Of a DNA stretch of 64,000 bases, positions 31,401 through 43,500 are shown piece after piece; position 1 is the stretch's first letter; every line of letters starts with the position of its first letter. Origin of the DNA: Cryptomeria japonica (taxonomy: Eukaryota > Streptophyta > Pinopsida > Cupressales > Cupressaceae); contig NC_081408.1 in assembly GCF_030272615.1 (NCBI RefSeq), positions 202,844,191 to 202,908,190 of the forward strand, written 5' to 3'. Made by a program: the position numbers and the translations under genes. The notes beneath the pieces are model-generated. The model was not told where the DNA came from. It worked only from the letters and a program-made list of their open reading frames with translations, and searched no databases.

Positions 31401-33440
31401 TTGACCAAGATCTGAAACAATAGTTCTAATCAATTGAGAGGCTAATTCATTTTGCACATACATTGATCTAGAATAATTAAAAGCCTCCACTTCAAAGAAA
31501 GTAGAGCTTAAAGGGAAATTCAATTATAAAGGCATGGAAGAACATAATCTAAATGAAACCATGTATCTAAGATAATTAATGGACTCTCCTAAGAATTATG
31601 GTAGACCACATCCTTCAAAATAGATATTGATAATCATCATTAAATGGCATCCCACTACTTTCAAAAGATTCGGTGAAATGCAAGAAGAAGATATCCACAA
31701 GTCTAAGTTTTACAAGGAACTAGAAGAACAACCTAATCAAGACCACATGAAGATACAAGTTGAGAACTATGAAAAGGCGTTAAGTTTCTACAAAAGATGG
31801 TATATCATGGAAAAGGTGATCTTGGCCTACAAAAGAAAGGTATTGTGGATCCATTACAACCTAAGTTAGTACCAAAGAAGCAACGGACACCATTGAGATT
31901 GCATGGTCTTGATTCCCAACCAACATTGCAAATAACTTATCATGCTTCCACTAATGACTAGAAAAAAGAATGATGCTATTATACATATTCAAATAAATGG
32001 GAATGGGATTCTTATAAATCATCTAGTGATTATGAGCTTACAAAAAATTTCAAAGGACATAGTTAACCCACCAAGGAAGAAAAATTTAGAAAACTATTCA
32101 AGGTTGGTCAATCATCATCAAATTCTAAATCCCAAGAAAAGAAAGATAGTAGTGAAGTATGGATAAAGAATTTTTGGGATCCTAAAGCCTGTACATCTCA
32201 AGACTCTAGGAAAAAAACATGAAAAGTGATAACTCCCATTGCTGAGTGTCCTTCTAATGATGTCAAATTATATTCTTTCATGATAGAGGCTAATGAGGAG
32301 AGTACCAATTATGACCCTAATTACCTTGTTGACATACCCAAAGATTCTTGTGTCTTTACCCTTACACCTACCAACCTAGAACATATCGATGACCTTCACC
32401 ATTGAGATTGCATGGTCTTGATTCCCAACCAACATTGCAAATCACTTATCCCACTTCCACTAATGAACAAAAAAAAGAATAATGTTATTATACATAATCA
32501 AATGAATGGGAATGGGATTCTTATAAATCATCTAGTGATTATGAGCTTGCAAAAATTTTCAAAGAACATAGTTAACCCACCGAGGAAGAAAAATTTAGAA
32601 AACTATTCAAAGTTGGTCAAGCATCATCAAATTATAAATCCCAAGAAAAGAAATACAGTGGTGAAGCATGGATAAAGAATTTTTGGGATTCTGGAGCCTA
32701 TACATCTCAAGACTCTAGGCAAGAACCACGAAAAGGGATAACTCCCATTGGTGAGTGTCCTTCTAGTGATGTCAAATTATATTATTTCATGATAGAGGCT
32801 AATGAGGAGAGTACCAATTATGACCCTAATTACCTCATTGACATACCCAAAGATTCTTGTGTCTTTACCCTTACACCTACCAACCTAGAACATATCGATG
32901 ACCTTCCCATTGTTCACCTGCAACTCATTGACTAGGACAAACAAGGACCTCCATAGCTTGACACATTCCAAAATGATGAGGTCTTCATTGATTACCCTGG
33001 CATAAAAGATTATCTCCCTCTCAAGAAACACATAGTAGAATACACCATTGAAATTAATAGCAAGGTATACTTTAGAGAGGGTGCCAAAAATTCTAGTTAC
33101 AAAAATATTAAAATAAAAACAAATAATGGGTCTTTTAGTGAAAACCGCACTATGACACTTTTTGAACCCAAAAAAGTAAAAGAAAAGGATGCATTTGATG
33201 GTGTTAAAGAAAAGGATGCATTTGATGGTGTAAAAATATTTGAGGTGCTGGAGGATGGAAGGTTTGACACCCTCCCCATGGCATCATATCACGATAAGTC
33301 ATCTATGTTGATAGAAGAAATCATAAAAAACAAACATTGGGATAGAAGAGGTACCACATAACATTTTCCTTCCACGTTCATTGATAGAAATCAAGTGGCC
33401 AAAGTTGACAAGTTCTTCATAAAGAGATAAATTTTACATG
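31401..33440 (+). other. Linker between protease and RT of L, with a 509-bp tandem duplication
   Basis: Decayed polyprotein linker. Positions 31888-32396 are repeated at 32397-32906 with few changes, including CATGGTCTTGATTCCCAACC in both. Frames at 31942-32166 and 32412-32675 are the same sequence in the two copies (MLPLMTRKKND versus PLMNKKKNN). A second short repeat, AAAGAAAAGGATGCATTTGA, occurs twice near 33177-33225. Function of the linker unknown. Confidence 0.75.
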
Positions 33441-33449
33441 GTCATACAT

Positions 33450-34370
33450 AGATATGCCTAGACTTGATATTGATTTGGTTATACATTACTTGATGGTTAC
33501 TCTAGATGCAAACCAATCAAATATAGATTGTATAAAATGCATCCATAGGTGGCATTAATAGTAAAGGTTGAGCTTGAAAATTTGTTGTATATTGGTTTCA
33601 TTAGGCCAATTGACTATCCTAAATGGATTTCCAATCTTGTACCTATTATCAAACCAGATTACAACATAAGGATAAGCATTGATTTGAGAGACACAAACAA
33701 GGCTTATCCCAAGGATGACTTCCCATTACGAAACATTGATTTGATCATCTATGTCACAACAAGCTATACAATGTTATCACTTATGGATGGATTCTTTGGA
33801 TATAACCAGATTAAGATAGCACTTGAAGATCAACTCAAGACAACATTCACATGTCTGTGGGGTACCTTTTGTTGGAATGCCATGCCCTTCGGATTGAAGA
33901 ACATAAGTTCCACATATTAGAGAGCCATGACATCATGAATATTATCATGGAGGATTATGTAGATGATCCTTTGAGAAAATTAATTACAAGGGAAGAACAT
34001 TTGGATATCTTAGTAGCATGGATTTTTATCACCACGAAAAAGTATAAAGTTGGATTGATCCCTAAGAAATGCATCTTTGGACTGACCTCTAGGAAACTCC
34101 TAGGATACATTTCCTCACAATGAAGTATTAAACAAGACCTAGAAAAAGTAAGAGCAATTTTAGAGATGCCTCCTCCTAAGAACATCAGTCAACTTAAATC
34201 ATTGCAAGGAAAACTCCAATCAATCTATAGATTCATAGTGTAGATTGTAGATAAGTGTCATTCCTTTCAACATTTTCTTCACAAGAAAATCAAGTTTAAG
34301 TGGATGACAAATTCCAACAATATTTTCAAATTATTAAGGACTATCTCTTGAATGCATCGGTACTTATAGA
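33450..34370 (+). pseudogene. Gypsy reverse transcriptase of L
   Basis: RVT_1-type RT. The open part 33549-33920 reads VKVELENLLYIGFIRPIDYP, SNLVPIIKPDYNIRISIDLR, PKDDFPLRNIDLII, LSLMDGFFGYNQIKIA and MPFGLKN, the standard Ty3/gypsy series with catalytic Asp in SLMDGF. A stop follows TYQ. The catalytic YVDD is intact at 33956-33967 in another frame, followed by the thumb (KCIFGLTSRKLLGYISSQ) to 34123. Frame shifts and stops make it non-functional. Confidence 0.85.
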
Positions 34371-35015
34371 AATGATTAAAGGAAAAGCATTGTTACTCTA
34401 GATATCAGCAACAATGACAACACTGGGGGCACTCTTTGCACAACATGGCCATGAAGGAAAAAAAATGAGCCATCAACTACATTAGTCACACAATGGTTGG
34501 ATATGAGCTTAATTATATTCCAATTGAGCGTGCATGTCTTTCTATAATTTTCTCTTCATATAAGTTATGTCATTACATGCTAACTGACAAGACAAAGCTT
34601 GTAGCCAGAATCAATCCACTAAAGTATCTAATCAATAAGTAAAATCTCATAGGAAGGTTGACTAGGTGGGTCATGATGTAAAGTGAATTCAAAATTGAGT
34701 ATGTGGACATAAATTGTATCAAAGGACAAGTCATTGTAGACCAACTTGTAGATGCACCAATGATCGATGATTCTCCTATTACAGTATTAGTGTTTTTGAA
34801 TGAATCCATCATCACAGTGACCAAATCAAGATTATAAAAATTATACTTTGATGGTTCATATACACAATGTGTGGTAGGATTAGGCATGCTCGTCATCACA
34901 CGTCAAGGGGATTCTACTCCTTAATCATATCAGCTATCATTTCCTTGCACAGACAACATTGTAAAGTACAAGGCTTTAACAAAAGGTCTACAAAATCTAG
35001 TTTAGTGGAAGATCA
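34371..35015 (+). pseudogene. Gypsy RNase H region of L
   Basis: The first RNase H part follows the RT: TLGALFAQHGHEGKK, then AINYISHTMVGYELNYIPIE and RINPLKYLINK. Further on LYFDGSYTQCVVGLGMLVIT suggests a second, archaeal-type RNase H, as known in Tat elements. Stops are frequent. The sequence to 35318 (IEKIPREN, IASLIAMPQN) continues the polyprotein linker up to the solo B LTR. Confidence 0.7.
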
Positions 35016-35313
35016 AAGAACTAGATTTTTGGGGACTCTCAACTTGTGATTTGTCAAACAAATGATGATTATCAACCAAAAATTAAGAAACTAATGCCTT
35101 ACAAGAAAATGGTGGATGAATTCAAGAAGTAGTTCAGAAAGATCATCTTTGAGAAAATACCAAGAGAGAACAATTGAGTTGCAAATGCTATGGCTACCAT
35201 TGCCTCCTTGATCGCTATGCCACAAAATGAGACCAACTATGAGTTCTTGGCAGATAATCTTTTGGTCCCTGCATATGAGATCACTCTGTTTAAATTAGTA
35301 TGTGTTGTTGGTC

Positions 35314-35318
35314 TTGAT
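35314..35318. repeat. Target duplication TTGAT / CTGAT of the solo B LTR
   Basis: TTGAT before and CTGAT (36500-36504) after the LTR, one transition apart. Confidence 0.7.
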
Positions 35319-36499
35319 TGATGAATAGTAAGAGGGGGGGGTGAATTAGTATGCAAAAAATATTTGTACTTAGACACTTAAACAGTCTAAAGCTAAACCA
35401 ATAAAATAGTTTAATAGACAAACCAGTTATCACACATTCAAACCAAAATGCAAATAAAGCATTCACCCACAAAAGCAATACAACCATGACACAAGATATT
35501 TGACGTCGAAAGCCAAATGGGAAAAACCATGGTGAGATGGAACTCACAAGTCACTATCTACAGAATAGAAACCAAACCAGTTAAAGTCAGACCGGTTAAG
35601 GTCTTACAATGTTCTTCACCAAAATAGATCCTGTTAGGAATCTCAATCTCTGTTAGGAGATAAGTCCGATTAAAGACTACCTTGCTAGAGGATTTTAGAT
35701 TCATAGAGGTGAACCACCTTGTTAGAGGATTTTACAAAAGGCTTTTGGGCCTACCCGATTAAGGGCTACAAACTTGTCAAAGATGTGAGTAATTAACAAG
35801 TATTTGATCTATCTGATAGCACAAACTGCTTGGTTAGATCTAGTATAGCTCACTGCTAATGCATTCTAGCATTACTTCAGTCTTCTTAGTCTTTCACTCA
35901 GTTACAACTTGATCTTCTCAGATAAGATCGCTCTCACAACAATTCGACAACCACCTTAAACCCTAGTCACAACATGAACCCTTTTTGCAACAACAACCTT
36001 AAACCCTAGACATGATGTCCTTTTAAAGGAATCTGATTTCATGTCAGTCCAATAGGATTACATTACAATTTCCTAGGTTCAATGAATCTAGACATACTCA
36101 GTAACATGACAGAAAAAGCACTGTTAGTGTGTGGGCATCATCAAATAATTGGTGGATTGGTAACTCATCACAAAATGTCGGTTGGTAACTCATCACAGAG
36201 TATTACCAGTTCATACAAAATACCGGTTGCCGGTTTGACAAAAATGAAGAGTGGTAAGAATGTGTTATGCCGCTTTACTCCCTCGTGCCACTTGAGATCT
36301 GTGAACCGCTTGGGGTCGACATGCTACTTCAGACCGGGAAACACATTCTGCAAAATCACCAATGGTCTAAAGACTAGAATACAACATACCGGTTGGAACA
36401 GATACCGGTTGAGCTCTATCTCATACATGTAAAGGGGATCTCAATGCAAGTGTGTGTCCATCAATGACAATCACAACATAAACATAAAAAATGCCAACA
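35319..36499 (-). repeat. Solo LTR of family B
   Basis: 1181 bp, plus-strand TGATGAATAG...GCCAACA, same orientation and length as the B1 LTRs, with no internal B sequence beside it. Left after recombination between two LTRs. It splits the L polyprotein between RNase H and integrase. Nine consecutive G lie near its left end. Confidence 0.92.
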
Positions 36500-37241
36500 C
36501 TGATTCCCCTTAGAACAATGAAATTTTAACCTACCTTCACAATAACATCCCTACACTCAGCCTTTCCAATAACCAACATTGCACTTTCATCTACCAAACC
36601 TCTCGTTATGTTATCATAGCCAATAAAATTATCGATGAGGTCTCGATGGTACTCTTATTAGATGTTTAGAGAGTGACAAAGCTTAAATCCCATTGCATGA
36701 AGTCCACAAAGGTATATGTGGGGCTCACTCTAGTGGAAAAACCTTAGCTAATAAACTAATGAGAATTGGTTACTACATGTATACAATAGAGAAAGATTAA
36801 TACCATTTTGTCAAGAAATGCAAGTAATGCCAGATTCATGAAGAGCTCATTCATGCACTAGCATATAAAATTCAATTGATCACTACTCCATGGCCCTTTC
36901 ATCTATGGGGATTCAATCTCATGGGCAAGATTCACCCTCCATCCTCCAAGAACCATAAAATCATTCTCAAAAATATTGAGCATTTCACAAAGTGGATTGA
37001 GTTTTTCCCTCTCACCCAAGACATCGGTAAGAAAATATCAACTTTCATCCTCAATTATATAATCTATCAATATAAAATTCTTGATGTAATCATAATTTAG
37101 AGGGTCTTCAAAGAGAATAGTCCATATCACGCAACAAGAGTAACACAATGGAAGCAACAACAAAAAATAGAGAAAATATTGGTTCAAACATCCGCAACAT
37201 CGTAGATTCACCATAAACCAACTGACAACATCTAGTATACA
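36500..37241 (+). pseudogene. Gypsy integrase of L
   Basis: After the solo LTR the frame resumes. ICGAHSSGKTLANKLMRIGY and KCKCQIHEEL-like sequence are the H-C-C part of the integrase zinc domain. The core (36876-37100) is TTPWPFHLWGFNLMGKIHPP then KIILKNIEHFTKWIEFFPLT. The first catalytic Asp, expected in WGFDLMG, is Asn (AAT). The following region is cut short by stops and the remainder is unrecognisable by 37230. Confidence 0.78.
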
Positions 37242-37730
37242 TGCTGGTGTAAATAAATATTCATTTTGGATATTATTACACTTTACTTAAGTTAACTTAG
37301 GATAATGCATCTCTTCGTAGTTTGGATTTGAGACACTTAGGGAAGTGTGCACATAGGGATAGAGCTTGTAGGAGAAATTCCACCTTTTGTGGTCTTATTT
37401 TGTTGTTACACTCCACATTCGGTGGGTCATCCACCTCTTGTGGAATATTATATTATTTCTCCTACCTACCCCTAGTATTTCTTACCTACCCTTGTTTCTC
37501 ATTGAGCCACATGTCATAATTGTGTGCTCATACATCCATATGGCCTTGCCTATATAAGCAGGCCTATATTAATTGTATTGGTTAATCCAGTTGATCATTT
37601 GCATATTGATGAGAATATAGTTTGTTCTTATCATTCTATTGTCTCTCTTTTTATGCTTTTCATTGTGCCCTTGATCTTGGCAAAATCCTACAATACATAT
37701 AGGCCTACAGGCCTAGAACAACTTACATTC
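37242..37730 (+). repeat. Candidate gypsy LTR with TATA box (boundaries approximate)
   Basis: Sequence starting TGCTGGTGTAAATAAATATT and ending near ACTTACA, directly after the L integrase. It has a strong TATA box at 37551-37558 (TATATAAG) and T-rich downstream sequence. It is probably the 3' LTR of L, but no second copy in the window confirms it. Confidence 0.55.
37551..37558 (+). promoter_or_regulatory. TATA box in candidate L LTR
   Basis: TATATAAG within GCCTATATAAGCAGGCC. Confidence 0.6.
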
Positions 37731-37735
37731 TAGAT

Positions 37736-38562
37736 TACAATCCATCCGAATCCCCAAGAGGTATCCAAATTAAATAATATGAGTTCATCTTCATACCATA
37801 TTTTTCTACTCATCTAAGGATCAATTCCAACAATATAAAAAGCATCTAGAACACATCCAATTTGGCCACAAAGGATCACATTTTCCAAAGACAGGAAAAT
37901 AAAACATGTAAGATAGATCAGACCCAAACCATGAATATCACCTCTGTCAAAGATAATAAAAAAGTGTTGACCACCAAGGAAGGTCAACCAAGGGATTAGG
38001 AACATTGTGCGTGGTGCCAATTAAATTCACAACTTGAGAATTCACTCTGTAGAAGAAGAAATATCCAACTAGCCGTTAAGCTCCAACCTACTTTGGGAAC
38101 CAAGAAATAGCCAATCTTGAAGCAATAACTTGCCAGAAAAGAGTCCAAATGAACTAGAAATATAGAACAAGGATAAGAACATGTTTGGAAGCCAAAAATC
38201 TAATCCACACCATAAAATGAACAATTACCAAAGAATTTCGGAAGTAACACATAAACTGCAACACAAAACAGAAACAACGAAAAAGAAAATATATTTTTGG
38301 TTGATGCAAGATTGCTCAATTTAACTAGGGATGCTCCTACATCAGACAACCCAGGTGGAAAAAATATTCCATGAGAGGAAACTCATGAGCATCAAAAAGG
38401 ATTCACAATAAAGACCCCATGCTCATTTTTTATCCAAAAGTATTATTTGTCTACAAAGTTCTTCCTCCTTAACTCTTGTGGTAACTTAATTGAATTTCCT
38501 TACCTCCTCTCCTCTTCTCCCCTTTTTACTTGCTTCATACCTACACACTATCTCTTTTTACT
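37736..38562 (-). mobile_element. D-like remnant: diverged LTR and 3' internal tail
   Basis: 37736-38345 resembles the D LTR (GATGCAAGATTGCTCA ... GATGCTCCTACATCA at its right end). 38346-38562 matches the D internal 3' end at 41439-41650 (CCATGAGAGG, AATAAAGACCCCATGCTCAT, CACTATCTCTTTTTACT). It stops where copia C begins. Left boundary uncertain. Confidence 0.65.
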
Positions 38563-39792
38563 TGTTACCAACACCAAAGAAGCAAGACTGAGATGGGGGG
38601 TGAATCACTCTTCACTGGAATGAATAGAACTTTAAGCATAACAATAGATCTAACAAACTACACCAATAAACAAATAAGAAAATTAACATCACAAAACACA
38701 ACACACAAAACTAAGATTTTTGACATGGAAAACTCGGTTAAGGGAAAAACCACAGTGGGAACATGCCCACAGTAAGATGATACTCTACAGTAGTATGTGA
38801 AAATATTACAATGGGGAATGCACATGCATTCAGGCACACTGCCTAGAGCTCATTGCTCAAAAGATATTTTCTATGAAGGCTACAACCCTTAGGGAAGTCT
38901 AACTGACTTACAATAATATTTGGACAACAATCTAGAAGAAGTGAACTGAAAGAATAACATCTCCAAATGCTTGGTTATAGTTCTGGTTAAGCATATTGTC
39001 TACCCTGTAACACCAATCTCATCTCAAACTCAACACTAAAGGATAAATCACTTGTTCACACACAAATCTCACTCTAATAATGCAAACACAACATTGACAC
39101 CCAAACTACATGAATAACTCACCTATATATACAATTCATCAATCTTGATATCAAGGTCAACTAAACTCTCAACTCTCAATTACAAAATTACATTACATGA
39201 TACAAATATCGACCACCGAACCAATATAACAATTTATATGACATAAAATGGACCTAATTCAAATTCACAAATTACCAACTCCACCATAAATCATTCCAAG
39301 ACCAACCGCAACATGCTACATCACCAAATGTACCGCATAACACAAATGTCAATTTTGGTTGATGAAAATCACCAAAAATTTTCACAATGATCAATGAGGA
39401 TTACTAAAAAAAATAGGACATGACTAGGAAACACCAATAATCATGTTAGAATCATCTATAACAGTCGCACCAACACCACTTTTCAAATCTTCATCTATCA
39501 AAATCTAGAAGCTCAGGAACACAACCAATTAGCAACAGTCATGAAGAAAGATAACTTGTGGAGCACCAAATCATGAACCATCTAAAATGAAAATACACAA
39601 GACCAACCAAAACAATATCCCAAAGTCTCAGCACCAAATCTGATCACATCGGAATATACCAGAGGAAATACTAGACTCTACAAAATAGTGATCAGCAAAA
39701 CAAAACGACAAAACCGGATCAATAAATCTTCCCAATCACACTGGAATTGATCACAGGAATATGTTGACATCAATTACTAGCCATATCCAACA
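38563..39792 (-). repeat. 3' LTR of copia C
   Basis: 1230 bp, plus-strand TGTTACCAAC...ATATCCAACA. The left flank is D-like tail ending TTACT. A GGGAAAAACCACAGTGGG block lies at 38744-38761. The right edge abuts the polypurine tract. No second C LTR is in the window, so ends rest on TG/CA and the purine tract. Confidence 0.8.
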
Positions 39793-40190
39793 ATCTCCCC
39801 CTTTGGCATTGATGGCAACATATGAATGTGAAAAATAGTCAATGCAAAGAAAGAAGATATCACTAGCAAACTCCCCCTAAGACCAAGATAGATAAAGCAT
39901 TTTTTCACATGATCTTTCTCCCCCTTTGACAAGAATGCCAAAGATATCAAAATAGAAAACCAATCTCTCTCCAAAAATAAAATCATAAATCTCTTTCCCA
40001 AAACATAGACTACTCCAGTAGAGAAGCAACACCAACTCATCAATCCAAATAAAAGATAAATCTCTAAAATCCATCAGATCGTTGCAACTCAATGCATCTA
40101 GTTCTCATTAGGAGGGGTAGATACACCTAACTTGTCTCTTAAATAGAAAAATGTATCTATAGAAAAAAGTTTAGTGAAAATATTAGCTAT
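39793..40190 (-). promoter_or_regulatory. 3' untranslated end of copia C with polypurine tracts
   Basis: Minus strand AAAGGGGGAGAT abuts the LTR, with GTTGCCATCAATGCC upstream. Further purine blocks are at 39871-39879 and 39917-39925. Same plan as families A, B and E. Confidence 0.75.
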
Positions 40191-40610
40191 CTATTCCTTT
40201 GTAGATACATACTCCAGCTTCACCTTGTCTTTACTGACTTGCTCTCTCAAGCAATGATATTTCATTGACACATGCTTAATCTTTGAATGTTGCACCAGAT
40301 TCTTTGACATGTTGATAGCACTAGAATTATCACAGTAAATAACACTAGGCTCATCATGAATAAATCTAATATCTTTCAACATTTGCTTCATCCAAACTAT
40401 CTGAGTGCAATTACTAGTAGCAATAATGTACTCAGCTTCATCAGTATATAAGAACACATAATTTTGTTTCTTGCTATCCCATGAAACTAACTTCTTACCC
40501 AAGAAAAATGCTCCACCAATAGTGCTATTCTGGTCATCTACATCACCAGCCCAATCAACATCTGTGTAGGCACACAACATGAAATCATCATTCCTTGGGT
40601 ACCATACACC
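40191..40610 (-). pseudogene. Copia RNase H of C, cut by D
   Basis: Reads GVWYPRNDDFMLCAYTDVDW then AGDVDDQNSTIGGAFFLGKK, DEAEYI, VIYCDNSSAINMSKN and HSKIKHVSMKYHCLREQ. The catalytic set Asp (TDVDW), Glu (EAEY) and Asp (YCDN) is intact. The frame runs to a stop at 40191 after KLEYVSTKE, where the family usually continues with a [10 protein letters not shown] tail, so the C-terminus is lost. The N-terminal side is interrupted between Tyr and Gly of NYGVWYP by the D element. Confidence 0.88.
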
Positions 40611-40615
40611 ATAGT
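40611..40615. repeat. Target duplication ATAGT of element D
   Basis: ATAGT before TGATGCAACC; ATAGT again at 57351-57355 after ...CCTATATCA. Confidence 0.92.
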
Positions 40616-41438
40616 TGATGCAACCATAACTGGTAAAACCATCAAAGAGAATCAAGCGACTTATGCAACAAGAGAAACACCATGAAAGCAACAAGAAAAC
40701 ACAACAAGATTCTATAAATAGATCATATTAACACCTTATAACTTCCAACAATCATCTAACAATCATCATATAGTCATCAAAGAATATCCAGTAACTAACT
40801 AGTTACATGCAGACTATCAGCTAGATACAATCCAATCCAGGACTCCAAGAATCAACTAGACCAAAAATTATGAATCTCAATCCTTATTCTCAATTCTACT
40901 AATTTTTCCCCTATAAATGATTACATAATAACATATTTATACCGACCGAAACATATCAAGGTCGGCCGCATAAGACTGCATTTACCAATGTAGGAAATGA
41001 AACGTGTAATTAGGTCAGCCCTAAGAATTAAATAATTCTTTCCAAAAAATAACAACCAAGTGATGTGGTTCAGAAGGAAGGTCAGCCACATGACAAAGAA
41101 CATTGGACAAGACCGAAGATAGATCCACATGCTAGGAGTCATGCCTGTAATGAAGGAAAACTAACCGATAGGCACAAGAATTGTCTGAGAACCCATAAGC
41201 AATCAACTGAAAGCAATAAGTGACCAAAAAATAACCCAAATGAATTGAAAATATGAGATAAAGCACACAAACTAGCCTAGGAACCAAAAATAAGATTTTC
41301 CATGAAGAACAAGCAACTACCAGTACCTATTGATAAGCACACAAAAAACTGCACAAAGAACTAAACAAGAACAAAACTGAAAGGAAATATTTTTGGATGA
41401 TGCAAGATTTCTCATCGATTGGGGATGGTCCTGCATCA
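40616..41438 (-). repeat. 3' LTR of D
   Basis: 823 bp, plus-strand TGATGCAACCATAACTGG ... GGTCCTGCATCA, matching the split 5' LTR and the diverged copy at 37736-38345. Confidence 0.9.
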
Positions 41439-42074
41439 AACAATCTAGGTAGAAAAATATGTTCCATGAGAGGCATCTCATGAACATCTAAAAGGATTCA
41501 TAATAAAGACCCCATGCTCATTTTTGATCCAAACATCTTCTTTATCTGCCAATCTCGACTTTAACTCTTCTAGTGCCTCAACTAGCTTCTCTAACCTCTG
41601 ACCCTCTTTGTTTCTCTACCCTTGTTTCAGATTTTCACATTATCTCTATTTACTATCTTTGTTTCTCTACCTTTGATTCAGATCAACACATTGTCTTTGT
41701 TTACTGCTCTCTTTCTTCTGCAACTTTGATTTGTTTCTACTACAAGACTTCATCTGGTTTGTCACCATAAGCTCTTTGTCATTTGTTTCCATCTATCCAT
41801 CAGGCTCAACTATCATATCATTCTATAAACTCATGCCACCTTCTAGTATAACCTATGCAATTGGTTCTATCAGATCTTTCTTAAAACCCTTTGATATAAC
41901 TTCTACAACCAGTTCTATCAAACCTTCTGGTATAACCTCTGCCACTAGTTTCTCAGTACAACAACTTTTCTCAGGACTTATATTCTTCACCTCCTTCTCT
42001 TTCTCCTTTAGATAAATCAATGTGAACTTCTGCCCATCCTTCTTAATAGTGACTAGGTTTCTTCTACATTCATA
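41439..42074 (-). other. 3' internal part of D
   Basis: Decayed coding after the protease (KEKEKEVKNISPEKSC, then short broken frames) and a partial tandem repeat of about 51 bp at 41610-41705 (TTTGTTTCTCTACC twice, plus strand). No RT motif found. Ends at the LTR without an obvious polypurine tract. Confidence 0.5.
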
Positions 42075-42345
42075 AATAGATCATTTATCATACTGCCAAG
42101 GTTTTCCCAATAAGACATGACAAGCACTCATAGATACAACATCACACAAAACCTCATCTCTGAAAGGCCCAATATTGAAATTCACCAAACACTACTCTAT
42201 TATCTCTATCTTTTGATCATCTTGTAACCAACTTACCTCATAAGGACAAGGATTCTCAAGCCTCTTCAATCCAAGCTTCACAACCATCTCCTCAAATACC
42301 AAATTTTTAGTACTTCCACTATCTACAATAACCATGTAACGCTTA
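42075..42345 (-). pseudogene. Gypsy aspartic protease of D
   Basis: Pepsin-like retroviral-type protease: YMVIVDSGSTKNLVFEEMVV with the catalytic Asp-Ser-Gly intact near 42325, then KLGLKRLENPCPYEVSWLQD. After a stop near 42192 comes NFNIGPFRDEVLCDVV and LLGKPWQYDK, the conserved C-terminal motif. The open part belongs to a 115-codon ORF that starts in the Gag tail. This form is typical of Ty3/gypsy and unlike the copia protease of A. One nonsense codon separates the halves. Confidence 0.8.
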
Positions 42346-42539
42346 CCACCTGATTTACACATAATCTGGAAAAGATTCTTCCTTTGAGTAGATCTAGTAT
42401 CTTCTTCTGAACATAAGGGATTTTCCTTGCTCCAATGCACAGTAAAATCTAGTACCATCACCTCCCAATTCCTCATTTGCCACACAACTTCTTTCCATTC
42501 CTTGCTTAAATTCATAGAATCCATGTCCAGTTTCTCCAC

Positions 42540-43500
42540 AATTGAAAAATTTGCTAGGAAATGTTACCTTTCCTTGGTGTCTTCTCCTCTAGTTCTTTAC
42601 TCCACTTAGGTTTTGAATCATCTCCCTCAATCAGTTTCTTCCCCCTATTCGGTTGTCTTCTTCACATCTTCTCCTCAACCTTCAAATCATATTGGTAAAC
42701 TTCTTCATGTGGAAACCTTCAACATACTCATCTCATCTTGAATGTTAAAAGTAAGCCCATTGATGTATCTCACCACCTTTTCTCTATCCATATCTCTATG
42801 TCTAGATCTAATCACCACCTTGTATAATTCCTCAGTATATTCCTTCACATTCATGTTTCTCTATTTCAGGTTCTGCAACTTTTTGAATAACTCTAACTCA
42901 TTGTTTCCTCGTATGAACTTTGCCTTCAACTTGCAACCATTTGTCTCCATTGGGTGATCTTCAATTCACCATTCTCCACTTTGTCTTTCTTTAATTATTT
43001 CCACCATGAGGTAGCATGCCCTTTCAACTTAGTTTGTGCCAATCGGACTCTCTGTTGGTCCTTGATGTCCTCAAACTCAAAGTAATCATCCAACTCTCTA
43101 ATCCAATTGATTGGATCCTCCAAGTTTAGTGTTCCAGAAAAGTTGGGAACCTCAACTTTACAGAATTTACTCACTTGCACCGCTTCTCTCGCAAATCTTT
43201 CCTCTCTTTCATCTTTCGGTCCTTCAGCTTCCTCAAGCTCTTCACCGACTTCGTCATATTCATGCCTAGAATCAAGGTTTCTTCATAAACTATCCAAAGA
43301 GTTTTGGATTTCATTCCTTATTTCATTCTTGAATTCTTCCATCATTTTCTCTACCCTCTGGGGGCTTGTCCATCTCAATGGCATCTCTTCTTCCACTCTG
43401 GTGAACTACCTCAACTCGGTGATCTGACTATCAGTTTCAATTGCCTCCCCTTGGCGATCTATTGAACACACACAACCTACCTCCAATCAGCAATTTGTCC
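42540..43500 (-). pseudogene. Gypsy Gag of D
   Basis: The conserved start of Retrotrans_gag is clear: KVEVPNFSGTLNLEDPINWI, then RELDDYFEFEDIKDQQRVRL and AQTKLKGHATSWWK (43180-42995), ending in a stop. Further frames hold a decayed knuckle reading NCGETGHGFYEF near 42520-42545. An acidic N-terminal region (EVGEELEEAEGPKDERER) precedes it. Several stops and shifts. Normally Gag is followed by a long pol, absent here. Confidence 0.75.

Larger units (their letters stand above)
28960..37241 (+). mobile_element. Tat-like Ty3/gypsy element L, heavily decayed
   Basis: Plus-strand order gag, protease, RT, RNase H, integrase: integrase after RT marks Ty3/gypsy. Protein signatures (gag C-terminal IKGHKISNYHKLN, protease NVLLG-stop-PWIHEM, integrase PPSSK) resemble the Tat lineage. 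A solo B LTR interrupts it at 35319-36499. No 5' LTR is seen; a candidate 3' LTR starts at 37242. Stops and shifts occur throughout, so this is among the older elements in the window. Confidence 0.75.

Noticed and set aside
34867-35049. Short ORF at the RNase H of L
   Set aside because: Wrong frame of the decayed RNase H; the meaningful reading there is LYFDGS in another frame.
37242-37730. Candidate LTR considered as a host promoter
   Set aside because: The TATA box is good, but downstream there is only D-like repeat sequence and no ORF, and its place right after the L integrase favours an LTR.
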